Below, piece after piece: positions 41,751 to 50,784 of a DNA stretch of 64,000 bases (positions are counted from its first letter, which is position 1; each line of letters begins with the position of its first letter). A program made the translations under genes and the position numbers. The stretch is from Hymenobacter sp. IS2118 (lineage in GTDB: Bacteria; Bacteroidota; Bacteroidia; Cytophagales; Hymenobacteraceae). The stretch is taken from positions 1 through 64,000 of the forward strand of contig NZ_JNLX01000067.1 of assembly GCF_000715495.1 (NCBI RefSeq), in the 5' to 3' direction. The notes beneath the pieces are model-generated. The model saw only the letters and a list, made by a program, of their open reading frames with translations, had not been told where the DNA came from and made no database searches.

Positions 41751-43145
41751 CTACTCCGTTTTAGCGGCCGGAGCGGTTTCATTGCCAATCCAGATGGACT
41801 TCTGGTTCACGAATTCGCGGATGCCCAGGTAGGAAAGCTCCCGGCCGTAGCCGGACTTTTTCACGCCGCCGAAGGGCAATTCCGGCATCGATTTTACTAG
41901 GCCGTTCACGAACACGGCCCCGCTCTCAATCTGCCGGGCCATGGCTTCGCCTTTTTTGGGGTCGGATGTCCACACGCCCGCGCCCAGGCCAAAGCGCGAG
42001 TCGTTGGCCAGGCGCACGGCGTCGTCTGCGTCTTTGGCTTCGAGCACCAGCGCCACCGGCCCGAAAAATTCCTCATCATAGGCACGCTGGCCGGGCTTCA
42101 CATTCGACAAAATTACGGGCCGGAAGAGGGCGGTACCGGGCTTGGCCTGACCGCCAAACAGCTCCACCTTGGCGCCGGCGGCCACCGAGTCGTCCACTTG
42201 CTGGGTCAGCTCGTCGGCCAGGTCGGGGCGGGCCATGGGGCCGTATTGGGTGGCTTCGTCCAGCGGGTCGCCGGGGCGCATGGCCAGCAGATGGGTTTTT
42301 AACTGGCTGATAAACTCTTTGATGACGGGCTTTTCCACAATGAAGCGCTTGGCGGCAATGCAGCTCTGGCCGCTGTTTATCATACGGCTATGGGCGGCGG
42401 TTTTGGCGGCGAGGGCCACATCCGCATCGGCCAGCACGATAAAGGCATCGGAACCGCCCAGCTCCAGCACCGTCTTTTTAATTTGGGCGCCGGCAATGGC
42501 CGCCACCGAGGCGCCCGCGCCCTCGCTGCCCGTGAGCGTCACGGCCCGCACCCGGTCGTCGGTTAGCAGCTTTTCTACCAGGTCAGACCCAATGAGCAGG
42601 GTGCGAAAGCAAGCCGCGGGCAGCCCTGCGTCGTGGAAAATATTCTCCAGCGCCAGCGCGCATTGCGGCACATTGGAGGCGTGCTTAAGCAGGCCCACGT
42701 TACCGGCCATTAGGGCCGGGGCGGCGAAGCGCACCACCTGCCACAGCGGGAAGTTCCAGGGCATCACGGCCAGTACCACGCCCAGCGGCTGGTAGCTGAT
42801 GAAGCTGCGGCTGGCATCAGTTTTCACCATTTCGTCGGCCAGGAAGCCCTCGGCGTGGGTGGCATAGTACTCGCAGCAGGCGGCGCATTTCAGTACCTCG
42901 GCGCGGCCGTCGGTCACGGGCTTGCCCATTTCCAGCGCCATGAGGCGGGCCAGCTCGTCCTGGCGCTCGCGCAACAGGCCAGCCGCTTTCTGCATGATGC
43001 CGGCCCGGTGCGCAAACGTGGTAGCCGGCCACGTGGCGGCTTCGCGGTGCGCCTGGCCCAGAATACGCTCGGTTTTGGCCCAGCTGAAGTCTTTGAAGCG
43101 ACGAAGCACGCGGCCGGTGTGGGGGTTGTATGATTCGATGGGCAT
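41751..43145 (-). CDS. NAD(P)-dependent succinate-semialdehyde dehydrogenase
   Basis: Oxidises succinate semialdehyde (or a similar aldehyde) to the acid. The 464-residue protein has PWNFPLWQVVRFAAPALMAGN, the nucleotide loop TGSEGAGASVA, the catalytic Glu in TVLELGGSDAFIVL and the catalytic Cys in NSGQSCIAAKRF. The opening IESYNPHTGRVL and the overall pattern fit the GabD/Sad group. It is convergent with the ElyC-like gene, with 11 bases between stops. Confidence 0.9.
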   Translation of the reverse strand: MPIESYNPHTGRVLRRFKDFSWAKTERILGQAHREAATWPATTFAHRAGIMQKAAGLLRERQDELARLMALEMGKPVTDGRAEVLKCAACCEYYATHAEGFLADEMVKTDASRSFISYQPLGVVLAVMPWNFPLWQVVRFAAPALMAGNVGLLKHASNVPQCALALENIFHDAGLPAACFRTLLIGSDLVEKLLTDDRVRAVTLTGSEGAGASVAAIAGAQIKKTVLELGGSDAFIVLADADVALAAKTAAHSRMINSGQSCIAAKRFIVEKPVIKEFISQLKTHLLAMRPGDPLDEATQYGPMARPDLADELTQQVDDSVAAGAKVELFGGQAKPGTALFRPVILSNVKPGQRAYDEEFFGPVALVLEAKDADDAVRLANDSRFGLGAGVWTSDPKKGEAMARQIESGAVFVNGLVKSMPELPFGGVKKSGYGRELSYLGIREFVNQKSIWIGNETAPAAKTE

Positions 43146-43385
43146 AGCAGGGATGAAGGGAAAATGGGGCTGGGGAAGTTGGGTTTTGGGAGGACAGTGA
43201 ATCGCGGGACTTTGTCAAGGATTAACGCGGCGCGATTACCTCCGCTGCGCCAAGCTTCAACTTGTGGCAAGGTAGTGTGGTTACGCAATGCCTTGCAGCA
43301 TGGTGGCAATTAGGTGCCACCGCGTATTTTCGTGCGCTTGCAATGGCTCCGCTTTCGGTTCCATCCTCCACTTTCTGTCACTCCC

Positions 43386-43946
43386 GTGCCCGATACCTCC
43401 CTTATTTCCCTACCACCCGCCGCCGAGGCGGAACTCGTCCGGCGGCTCCAGGCCCGCGACGAGGCGGCGATGACACTGTTCTACGACCGGTACTCGGCGG
43501 CGCTTTACGGCGTCATCTTTCGCATTGTGAAGGCCGAAGACGAAGCCGAGGACGTGCTGCAGGAGGCCCTCGTGAAAATCTGGCACGCCTTTGCCAGCTA
43601 CGACCCCGGCAAGGGCCGCCTCTTTACCTGGGTGCTTAATATTTGCCGAAATCTCAGCATCGATAAAATCCGTTCGCGACAGCACCGCGTAGGTTCTCGA
43701 ACTCAGGGACTGGACGAAAGTCTGACGGCGCAGCGCCAAGCCGCGCCCACGACCTTCCGCCCGGAGCACATTGGTTTGCAAGAGATTACCCAAAAGCTGA
43801 TTCCTGAGCAACGCCTGATTATCGACTTGCTCTATTTCGAGGGCTTCACCCAAAGTGAGGTGGCCGAGGAGCTCAACATTCCGCTGGGAACGGTGAAAAC
43901 CCGGGCCCGCACCGCCATCAAAGTCCTGAGCAAACTCATTCGCTAA
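43386..43946 (+). CDS. ECF-type RNA polymerase sigma factor
   Basis: Alternative sigma factor. The GTG at 43386 gives 186 residues starting MPDTSLISLPPAAEAELVRRL; the frame from 43314 adds residues with no similarity. Region 2 is YDRYSAALYGVIFRIVKAEDEAEDVLQEALVKIW with the DNA-melting part FTWVLNICRNLSIDKIRS. Region 4 is IPEQRLIIDLLYFEGFTQSEVAEELNIPLGTVKTR. The anti-sigma gene starts eight bases later, so the two are coexpressed. Confidence 0.92.
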   Translation: MPDTSLISLPPAAEAELVRRLQARDEAAMTLFYDRYSAALYGVIFRIVKAEDEAEDVLQEALVKIWHAFASYDPGKGRLFTWVLNICRNLSIDKIRSRQHRVGSRTQGLDESLTAQRQAAPTTFRPEHIGLQEITQKLIPEQRLIIDLLYFEGFTQSEVAEELNIPLGTVKTRARTAIKVLSKLIR

Positions 43947-43953
43947 ATCAACC

Positions 43954-44856
43954 GTGGAAAATATCCAAGACTATATAGAATCGGGCATCCTGGAGCAATA
44001 CGCTCTCGGGGAGCTGACGCCCGCTCAGCAGTCGGAGGTTGCCGGGCTCGCTGCCCGCCACCCCGAAATTCAAGACGAATTGACACAGGTTCAACAAGCC
44101 CTCGGTTTCTACGCCGAAGCCCACGCCATCACGCCACCCGCCGGGATGCGCGAGCGGGTGTTGGCCAATGTGATGGCTCAAATTGCCACCCCCGCCAGCG
44201 CCCTGCGCGCCGATGTAGACGCCGTGGCGCAGGCTCCGGCCGCTACCCGCACGCCTCTTGCTTCGGCCGCCCCTGCTGCCGAGGCCGTGGTACGCCCGCT
44301 CTCGTCGGCCCCCGTGGCCGAGCCCGCTGGGCGCTCTGTTTGGGCGATGGCCGCCTCCGTGGCCCTCATTATGAGCCTGGCGGCCAATGCCCTGTTTTAT
44401 TCCCGCTGGCAAGATGCCAACAGCGACCTGGTGGCTTTGCAAGGCGACCAGGCCCGTTTTGCTACCACCACCCAGGTGATGGACCGCCAGCTCGGCAACC
44501 TGCGCCAGGAAAACCAGGTGCTGCGTAACGACGAGTTCCGGTCCGTGGCCCTTGCGGGCACCAAAACCGCCCCCTCGGCCAAAGCCCGTGTGCTCTACAA
44601 CGCTTCCACCAAAAAGGTGTACCTGGATGTGAAAAGCCTGCCTGCGCTGCCCGCCGGCCAGCAATACCAGCTCTGGGCCCTCGACAACGGCAAGCCCGTG
44701 GATGCCGGCGTGCTCACCGTGGCCACCGCTACCGGCGCGGGCCTGCAAGCCATGAAGGACATTGCCAGCGCTCAGGCTTTCGCCATGACGGTAGAACCAA
44801 TGGGCGGCAGCATCAGCCCAACCCTGAGCACGATGACCGTAATCGGAAACATCTAG
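43954..44856 (+). CDS. Anti-sigma factor, RskA-like
   Basis: Membrane protein that holds the upstream sigma factor inactive. The GTG at 43954 gives 300 residues. Residues 1-80 form the cytoplasmic sigma-binding helices (DYIESGILEQYALGELTPAQQ). One membrane helix is at about 129-149 (VWAMAASVALIMSLAANALFY). The extracytoplasmic RskA domain is KVYLDVKSLPALPAGQQYQLWALDNGKPVDAGVL. No Cys zinc motif is present. Confidence 0.9.
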   Translation: MENIQDYIESGILEQYALGELTPAQQSEVAGLAARHPEIQDELTQVQQALGFYAEAHAITPPAGMRERVLANVMAQIATPASALRADVDAVAQAPAATRTPLASAAPAAEAVVRPLSSAPVAEPAGRSVWAMAASVALIMSLAANALFYSRWQDANSDLVALQGDQARFATTTQVMDRQLGNLRQENQVLRNDEFRSVALAGTKTAPSAKARVLYNASTKKVYLDVKSLPALPAGQQYQLWALDNGKPVDAGVLTVATATGAGLQAMKDIASAQAFAMTVEPMGGSISPTLSTMTVIGNI

Positions 44857-44925
44857 CTGGCGCGTAATCGGAATGGCGCGTTGGCGTCGTGCGCCAATCA
44901 TCAGCACGTTGCAATTGATTACCGC

Positions 44926-44960
44926 TTGCTAGCTGAACCGGCTGGCGGGCGGTAATTTTG
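44926..44960 (+). promoter_or_regulatory. Promoter for the rhodanese-TIGR04282 pair
   Basis: TTG at 44926-44928, 24 bases, then TAATTTTG at 44953-44960. Transcription would begin about 120 bases before the rhodanese ATG. Confidence 0.45.
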
Positions 44961-45088
44961 CTTTGTTGGCAGGTGGTTAGCTGGCTGACCTTGCTAGGTT
45001 TGGACTCAACCGCTGCGCACGGCACTTTTAACAGGCACTGCTTGGTTGATTAATTTATTTGCAAAAGCAGTACTTTTTACCTTCCCCT

Positions 45089-45610
45089 ATGGCTTTAAAA
45101 CGTGCTGCTTTCGTCTGTCTTAGTTTGGTTGCTTTAACGGCCTGCGGCCAGACCGAGCCCGGCAAAACCAGTGCGGCCTACGCCCGCATGCTGCAAGCCC
45201 TGTACCGCAACACTGTGCCCACCGTGGGGCCCGCGGCGCTGGCCAAGGAACTGAGTGAGCCGGTGAAACCGCAGCTGTTGGACGTGCGCAGCCCCGCCGA
45301 ATTCCGGGTCAGCCATTTGCGAGGGGCCCGGTTCGTGAACTACGACTCGCTGGCCAACGAGCAATTTGCGGGCCTCGACCGCAGCCGGCCGGTGGTGGTG
45401 TACTGCTCGGTGGGCTACCGCAGCGAGCGGCTGGGGGAGCGGTTGCAGGCCCTTGGCTTCCGCAATGTCCGCAATTTATACGGCGGACTGTTCGAATGGG
45501 TCAATCAAAACCATCCTGTTTACAACGCCCAAGGTGCCACGCTTGACGTGCACCCGTACTCGGCCCTCTGGAGCCCGTGGCTGAAAAACGGCCGAAAAGT
45601 GTATGAATAA
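45089..45610 (+). CDS. Rhodanese-domain lipoprotein
   Basis: A 173-residue protein with a lipoprotein signal (MALKRAAFVCLSLVALTAC). The rhodanese domain has LLDVRSPAEFRVSHLRGARFVNY and the active-site loop YCSVGYRSERLGERL with its Cys. The usual role is sulfur transfer or detoxification outside the cytoplasm. Its last eight bases overlap the next gene, so they are coupled. In many bacteria this gene accompanies a TIGR04282 glycosyltransferase. Confidence 0.87.
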   Translation: MALKRAAFVCLSLVALTACGQTEPGKTSAAYARMLQALYRNTVPTVGPAALAKELSEPVKPQLLDVRSPAEFRVSHLRGARFVNYDSLANEQFAGLDRSRPVVVYCSVGYRSERLGERLQALGFRNVRNLYGGLFEWVNQNHPVYNAQGATLDVHPYSALWSPWLKNGRKVYE

Positions 45611-46235
45611 CTCCCTGACTGCCGATGAAAAGGCGCACCTGCTGATTTTTGCCCGCGTGCCCGCGCTGGGATTGGTAAAAACCCGGTTGGCCGCCGGAGT
45701 GGGCGAGGCCGCCGCGCTGGCCATTTACCAGGAGCTGCTGGGCATTACACGCACGGCCGTACTGGAATCGGGCGTGGCCACCACCGTTTGGCTGGCCGGT
45801 ACTGCCGGCTCCGAGCCCACCGAAACGGAAGCCCGGGAGTGGGCCGGCATTCCGGTGCGGTGCCAGGCCGCTGGCGACCTGGGCCAGCGCATGACGGCCG
45901 CTTTTGCCGCCGCTTTTGCCGCCGGGGCCGGGCGCGTGGCCATCATCGGTACCGATTGTCCGGGCCTGCGCGAGTCGCACCTGACCCAGGCATTTGCCTT
46001 GCTAGATGCGCATGAAGTGGTGCTTGGCCCGGCCACCGATGGCGGCTACTACCTGCTGGGTATGCGCCAGCCGCAGCCCGAGCTGTTTCTGAACAAGCAG
46101 TGGAGCACCGCGTCGGTGCTGGCCGATACCGTAGCCGACGCCGGGCGGCTGGGCTGCCAGGTGGCCCTGCTGCCCGCGCTGCACGACGTGGATACCGCCG
46201 CCGATTTGGCCACCTGGCGCGCCGCGCAAGCCTGA
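45603..46235 (+). CDS. TIGR04282/DUF2064-family glycosyltransferase-like protein
   Basis: A 210-residue protein with a nucleotidyl/glycosyltransferase A fold: LLIFARVPALGLVKTRLAAGVG (residues 13-34), AIIGTDCPGLRESHL, and LGPATDGGYYLLGM. This is the TIGR04282 family, called arsenosugar biosynthesis glycosyltransferase from its occurrence in arsenosugar clusters. Other arsenosugar genes (the arsS-type radical SAM enzyme, the purine nucleoside phosphorylase) are not here, so that role is unproven. Confidence 0.85.
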   Translation: MNNSLTADEKAHLLIFARVPALGLVKTRLAAGVGEAAALAIYQELLGITRTAVLESGVATTVWLAGTAGSEPTETEAREWAGIPVRCQAAGDLGQRMTAAFAAAFAAGAGRVAIIGTDCPGLRESHLTQAFALLDAHEVVLGPATDGGYYLLGMRQPQPELFLNKQWSTASVLADTVADAGRLGCQVALLPALHDVDTAADLATWRAAQA

Positions 46236-46305
46236 TTATAAGTGGTATTGCTGGGAAGCAGCCAGTCACAAGCTTGCGGCTTGCACATTAAGGCCGGCTG
46301 ATTAA

Positions 46306-47688
46306 CTATTTGGTAGGCAGTGCTTCGCCTGTCGGTTTGGGTTGCCGGTCCTTAGCAGCAACGTATAATTCTATCCCTAATAAGCTTAGCGTAACGGCGT
46401 ATTCCAGCGCGACCAGCCAGAGGTTTTCGGTGTAGGTGCTGGAGCGGTAGGCGGCATAGGAGAGCACTGCCATACCACCCCAAACCAGCGGGTAGCGGAA
46501 CCGCGAAAAAACGCTCAGACCCACCAAAAGCGTGAGGTACCACGGATGCACGGTGGTGGCCAGCAGGAAGTATCCCGTGAGCACGAGCAGCAGCGTCTGC
46601 GGCAGCGAGGCCAGCCGCGGGAGCCGCTCCCGCCATGCCAGCCCCAGCCCAACCAGCCCACTGCCCAGCGCCAGCGCCGGGCCAATAATGGCGATTTCGT
46701 TGTAGGAAGTGAGCCGGATTCCGAGGAAGCGCACCAGGTAGTACACGCTGGCGTTGAACTCGAAGCTACGAAAATACAGGTTGAGGCTGCGGCTGAAGTT
46801 GGCGACTAAATCCGCGGAAAGAAACGGGACGAAGAGCAGGACAACGGCCCCAATACTCAGCCCGGCGTACCCCACGAAGCGCCGCCCGCCCAGGCGCCGC
46901 ACCAACAGCGGCAGCGCCAGCAGCGGTAGTAGCTTAGTGGCCACGCCCAGCGCCAGCGCCAGCGCCGACATCCGCCAGCGGCCGCGACTGAGCAGCCAGA
47001 ATGCCAAAAGCACGAAGCTGAAAACCAGCCCCTCAAAGTGAAGATTCCCGGTCAGCTCCACAATTACCAATGGGTGCAGCAGATAGCCCAGGGCGCGTTC
47101 CGGTGCGAACCCCAGAGCCGGCAGCAAGGCCAGCAGCAGCCACGCCGCGGCAATTTCCGCTGCCAGAATAACACCGCGCAGGCCCAGGGCAAACCCCCGG
47201 TCCGAAGTTGGAAACGCCCATGCCGCCGCGCCAAAAACATACTGGCACACGGGCGGGTACACCGAATAGTATTGTGGCGAGTTGAGCTGGCGGTAGAGTT
47301 GCTGCAGCTCCGGCAGCAGCCGGGCGCGGGCGGCCTCGTCCGGGATTGCCGTGCGGGCCCCGTCGGCAATAATTTCGGCGGGACGAAACAGGAAAGGATT
47401 GACGCCGTGGGCCACCAAAAGCCCGTCCCAGTGAAACCGGTAGGCATCGTCGGACAGGGCGGGCACGGCGGGCAGCCAGAGCAGCCGGAAGCCTAGCGCC
47501 GCCGCCACGCCCCAGCGCCACGGTAGCCGGCTGCGCAGCAGCCAGGCATACGCCAGCAGGGCCACCGCAAACAGCCCGACCAATTGCCCGAAATCCGTCC
47601 GGGGCGTGGCATAAGCCAGGCCCCAATATGCCCCGCCCGAAACCGCCACGGCGGCTAATTGTGATACTGAAGGGAGCTTACTGGCCAC
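46306..47688 (-). CDS. Polyprenol-phosphate-mannose-type glycosyltransferase (membrane)
   Basis: A 460-residue integral membrane protein with about 11-12 helices, resembling MptA/B-type or GT87/GT39-like mannosyltransferases. The first extracytoplasmic loop carries LSDDAYRFHWDGLLVAHGVNPF (Asp pair as in GT-C enzymes) and later NSPQYYSVYPPVCQYVFG. Helices include VELTGNLHFEGLVFSFVLLAFWLL. It follows the GT2 gene by 24 bases on the minus strand and is likely cotranscribed. The acceptor is unknown. Confidence 0.8.
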   Translation of the reverse strand: MASKLPSVSQLAAVAVSGGAYWGLAYATPRTDFGQLVGLFAVALLAYAWLLRSRLPWRWGVAAALGFRLLWLPAVPALSDDAYRFHWDGLLVAHGVNPFLFRPAEIIADGARTAIPDEAARARLLPELQQLYRQLNSPQYYSVYPPVCQYVFGAAAWAFPTSDRGFALGLRGVILAAEIAAAWLLLALLPALGFAPERALGYLLHPLVIVELTGNLHFEGLVFSFVLLAFWLLSRGRWRMSALALALGVATKLLPLLALPLLVRRLGGRRFVGYAGLSIGAVVLLFVPFLSADLVANFSRSLNLYFRSFEFNASVYYLVRFLGIRLTSYNEIAIIGPALALGSGLVGLGLAWRERLPRLASLPQTLLLVLTGYFLLATTVHPWYLTLLVGLSVFSRFRYPLVWGGMAVLSYAAYRSSTYTENLWLVALEYAVTLSLLGIELYVAAKDRQPKPTGEALPTK

Positions 47689-47712
47689 GAGGATGAATTG
47701 CTGAGGCTCGTA

Positions 47713-49167
47713 CTACCGGGCGTGGCGCACCGAATAATAGCACACCGCCGCGAAGCCCAGCGTGAGCAGGGTATGGAAAGGCAGCAGGCCGGCATCGCCG
47801 AAGTAGAGGCCGGCCCCGAGCCCAAAGGCGAAATACCCGGCCAGCAACCCTTCCAGCAGTACCAGCGCGCCCACGCCCCCGGTGCGATAGCGCCGCTTGG
47901 CGCGGCCCCCGCTACCGGCCTTGGGCGTGCGCACGAAAGGCGTGCGCTGGCCCATCCAGCCCAGCACGACGGCGCGCGCGTTGTGCAGCGCCAGGCCCAT
48001 GGAAACCGAGAGAAACAGCAGAAAAAAGCCCGGATATAACGACGCTTTTCCAGTAGGCCGCGCCAGCCGCCACGCCGTGTAGTAATAATAGATGAGCGGC
48101 ACAAAGCCCAGCAGAAACACCGAAGCCAGCTGAAAAACGAATTTAAACTCGTGGTAATCCCTGCGTACAAACACCAGTGGCACGCTCAGCAAGGCCATCA
48201 GCAGTATCACCACGTACACGCTGCTGTTGAGCAAATGGAAGGAGCCGTGCAGCTTGGTGGCCAGTGGCTGCGCCGAGCGCCACAGCGGGCCCAGGTGCTT
48301 GCGGGCGGTTTCGGCCGCGCCCTTGGTCCAGCGAAACTGCTGCGATTTGAGCGCGTCCATCACGGCGGGCAGCTCGGCGGGGGCCACAATCTCGGGGCGG
48401 TACACAAAGCGCCAGCCGCGCAGCTGGGCGCGGTAGCTCAGGTCGAGGTCTTCGGTGAGGGTATCGATGTGCCAGCCGCCGGCATCGTCGATGCAGGTGC
48501 GGCGCCACACGCCGCCGGTGCCGTTGAAATTGATGAAATAGCCGGCAAACGTGCGCCCCACTTGCTCGATGAGAAAGTGCGCATCCAGCCCAAACGCCTG
48601 CAGGCGCGTGAGCAGCGACTCGTCCTGGTTGAGGTGGCCCCAGCGCGTCTGGACCACGCCCACGGCCGCATCCTGCAAGAAGTAGGGCACGGTGCGGCGC
48701 AAAAAGCCCGGTTCCGGCACGAAGTCAGCGTCGAAAATGGCGATGAATTCTCCATCGGTTTCGGTCAGGCCGTGGCGTAGGGCACCCGCTTTGTAGCCCT
48801 CCCGGTCGGGCCGCCGCACGTGGCTGATGCGCAGGCCGCCGGCGGTGTGGTGTGCCACGCGGGCCGCGGCCAGGCTCACGGTAGCATCGTTAGAATCGTC
48901 GAGTACCTGGATATGCAGTAAATCAGCCGGGTAGTCGAGGGCCGCCGTGGCGTCGATAATGCGCTCCACCACGTTCTGTTCGTTGTAGAGCGGCAGCTGC
49001 ACCGTCACGCGGGGCCATTCGGCGGGGGCCGGCGGGGGCAGAGCCGGCGGCGCGGCGTAGGCCCGCAGCGCCAACCGCGTAAGGTGCCACTGGCCCATAC
49101 TAAAGCCAACAATAAACAGCAGGCACATCCCGTACACCACCACGAGCAAAAGGGGCAGCAGCGGCAT
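47713..49167 (-). CDS. Processive family 2 glycosyltransferase (cellulose-synthase-like)
   Basis: A 484-residue membrane glycosyltransferase. An N-terminal helix is followed by the GT-A domain: VLDDSNDAT (residues 89-96), DAD at 146-148, TED at 238-240 and QxxRW (QQFRW) at 276-280. Four to five helices follow (300-480). The pattern fits BcsA-like or ceramide-glucosyltransferase-like enzymes that extend or transfer sugars across the membrane. Together with the two neighbouring transferases it suggests glycolipid or polymer synthesis. Confidence 0.87.
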   Translation of the reverse strand: MPLLPLLLVVVYGMCLLFIVGFSMGQWHLTRLALRAYAAPPALPPPAPAEWPRVTVQLPLYNEQNVVERIIDATAALDYPADLLHIQVLDDSNDATVSLAAARVAHHTAGGLRISHVRRPDREGYKAGALRHGLTETDGEFIAIFDADFVPEPGFLRRTVPYFLQDAAVGVVQTRWGHLNQDESLLTRLQAFGLDAHFLIEQVGRTFAGYFINFNGTGGVWRRTCIDDAGGWHIDTLTEDLDLSYRAQLRGWRFVYRPEIVAPAELPAVMDALKSQQFRWTKGAAETARKHLGPLWRSAQPLATKLHGSFHLLNSSVYVVILLMALLSVPLVFVRRDYHEFKFVFQLASVFLLGFVPLIYYYYTAWRLARPTGKASLYPGFFLLFLSVSMGLALHNARAVVLGWMGQRTPFVRTPKAGSGGRAKRRYRTGGVGALVLLEGLLAGYFAFGLGAGLYFGDAGLLPFHTLLTLGFAAVCYYSVRHAR

Positions 49168-49415
49168 CAGGAGGGAAAACGAAAAGTCAAGAACACAGAA
49201 AAACGTGGCTGAAAAAACCGAGTAAATAGTCAGAGATAACAGACTTGCTCCTGAATACGAAAAAATATAAAACCGACGGTCAGGCTTATCTGGCGTCTGC
49301 TTCGACTACGCTCAGAATGACTCATCTGTATTTAAGAATAAGCCTTGAGTTTAGTCGGCAGACGCGCCAAACAATTATTCATTACAAATCAATTGCTAAT
49401 TGACCCCAAGCGCAC
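49168..49415. other. AT-rich intergenic region between two glycosyltransferase genes
   Basis: The 248 bases contain AGGCTTAT (49282) complementary to ATAAGCCT (49338), TGGCGTCTGC complementary to GCAGACGC, and between them CTTCGACTACGCTCAGAATGAC, a half copy of the GTCATGCTGAGC repeat. No gene is seen. Confidence 0.55.
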
Positions 49416-50114
49416 TTACCAGTACCGGAAAATGGTCCACAAAATCTTATAGCCCGCGCCGATGGTGCCGCGCACCGTGCCCGATACCTTGCTGGTGCCA
49501 ATACGCTTGCGGTAGCGCACGGGCACTTCCACGGTGCGCAGGCCCTGGCGGGCGGCTTTCACCTGCATTTCTACCGTCCAGCCGTAGGTTTTGTCTTCCA
49601 TGTGCAGGCCGAGCAGGGCAGGGGCGAGAATGGCCCGAAAGGGACCTAAATCGGTGAAGGTGCCGCCGTAGCGCAGGCGCAGCAGGCGCGAAGCCAGCCA
49701 GTTGCCGAAGCGCTGCTGCGGCAGCAACGCCCCGCGCTCGCGCACGCCCAGCGCCCGCGAGCCAATCACCATATCGGCGGTGCCGGCCAGCAGGGGCGCC
49801 AGCAGTTCGGGCATTTGTTCGGGGTAATCGGAGTGGTCGCCGTCGAGAAATACGACGATGTCAGGCCACTCGGATTGGGGCTTGCCGAAGACGTAGGCCA
49901 TGCCCGCCAGGCAGGCGTAGCCGTAGCCGGGGCGGGCTTCGTGCCGCACGGTGGCACCGGCCGCCGCCGCCGCGCGGCTGGTGTCGTCGGTCGAATTATT
50001 ATCAACCACCACCACTTCCTGCACCAGGCCAGCCGGAATTTCGGCCAGCACCAGCCCAATGGCATTGGCTTCGTTGTGAGCGGGAATGATGACGCTGATG
50101 CGGGGCTGGGGCAT
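49416..50114 (-). CDS. Family 2 glycosyltransferase (dolichol-phosphate-mannose-synthase-like)
   Basis: A 232-residue GT-A protein from the ATG at 50114. Motifs are ISVIIPAHNEANAIGLVLAEI, VVVDNNSTDDT and FLDGDHSDYPEQM. The end KVSGTVRGTIGAGYKILWTI is typical of bacterial DPM1-like enzymes. It probably makes polyprenyl-phosphate sugars, which the GT-C-type enzyme at 46306 could use. That pathway link is inference. The frame to 50240 runs through divergent promoter sequence. Confidence 0.88.
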   Translation of the reverse strand: MPQPRISVIIPAHNEANAIGLVLAEIPAGLVQEVVVVDNNSTDDTSRAAAAAGATVRHEARPGYGYACLAGMAYVFGKPQSEWPDIVVFLDGDHSDYPEQMPELLAPLLAGTADMVIGSRALGVRERGALLPQQRFGNWLASRLLRLRYGGTFTDLGPFRAILAPALLGLHMEDKTYGWTVEMQVKAARQGLRTVEVPVRYRKRIGTSKVSGTVRGTIGAGYKILWTIFRYW

Positions 50115-50179
50115 GAAAAAGGAACGTGCGACCGAACCGCCACAACGCAGAAAACCGGACAGGACACGCCAACCGCACC

Positions 50180-50226
50180 ACAAAGATGCTGCCGCCGCCG
50201 TAAAGCAGCGCGGAACCGCATCTTTG
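50180..50226. promoter_or_regulatory. Possible divergent -7 boxes (glycosyltransferase / peroxiredoxin)
   Basis: CATCTTTG occurs on the plus strand at 50219-50226 and on the minus strand at 50187-50180. Both differ from TAnnTTTG only at the first base. The two face away from each other toward the divergent genes and the flanks are complementary (CACAAAGATGC / GCATCTTTGCGG). Confidence 0.4.
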
Positions 50227-50251
50227 CGGCTGTCATTCATTTCGCTAAATC

Positions 50252-50707
50252 ATGCTCAAGCTCGGCCAACCCGCCCCCGATTTCACCCTGAAAACCACCA
50301 CCGGCGAAAGCTTTCAGCTCTCCTCGCTGCGTGGCCGGCACGTGGTGCTGTATTTCTACCCCAAAGACGACACGCCCGGCTGCACGGCCCAGGCCTGCAG
50401 CTTTCGCGACCAGTATGAGGATTTTAAGGACCTCGGCGCGGAGGTCGTCGGCATCAGCTCCGACAGCGAGAAGTCACACCAGAAATTTACCGCCAAGCAC
50501 CGCCTGCCCTTCCAGCTGCTGGCCGATGAGAAAGGCGACGTGCGTAAGCTCTACGAAGTGCCCCGCGCCCTGCTGGGTCTGTTGCCGGGTCGCGTTACAT
50601 ATGTAATTGATAGCGAAGGCATCATCCGCTACATCTTCAACTCCCTGAGCGGCGCCACCGACCACGTGAGCAAAACCAAGGAGGTGCTGCAGGGCCTGGC
50701 CGCGTAG
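50252..50707 (+). CDS. bcp: Thioredoxin-dependent peroxiredoxin (Bcp/PrxQ)
   Basis: Reduces hydrogen peroxide and lipid peroxides. The 151-residue protein has LGQPAPDFTLKTTTGE, YFYPKDDTPGCTAQACSFRD with the peroxidatic Cys followed five residues later by the resolving Cys, and VVGISSDSEKSHQKF. This spacing is the PrxQ/BCP type. Cytosolic; length standard. Confidence 0.94.
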   Translation: MLKLGQPAPDFTLKTTTGESFQLSSLRGRHVVLYFYPKDDTPGCTAQACSFRDQYEDFKDLGAEVVGISSDSEKSHQKFTAKHRLPFQLLADEKGDVRKLYEVPRALLGLLPGRVTYVIDSEGIIRYIFNSLSGATDHVSKTKEVLQGLAA

Positions 50708-50784
50708 CAGCTTCTCCGGCAGGAACCGAAGCCTCTGCCGGGCGGGGCGGCCTGCTTTCGGTTTCAGGGACTAAATTCAACCCC

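Noticed and set aside
45603..46235. TIGR04282 gene as proof of arsenosugar synthesis
   Set aside because: The other known genes of that pathway are absent from the window; only the family name points that way.
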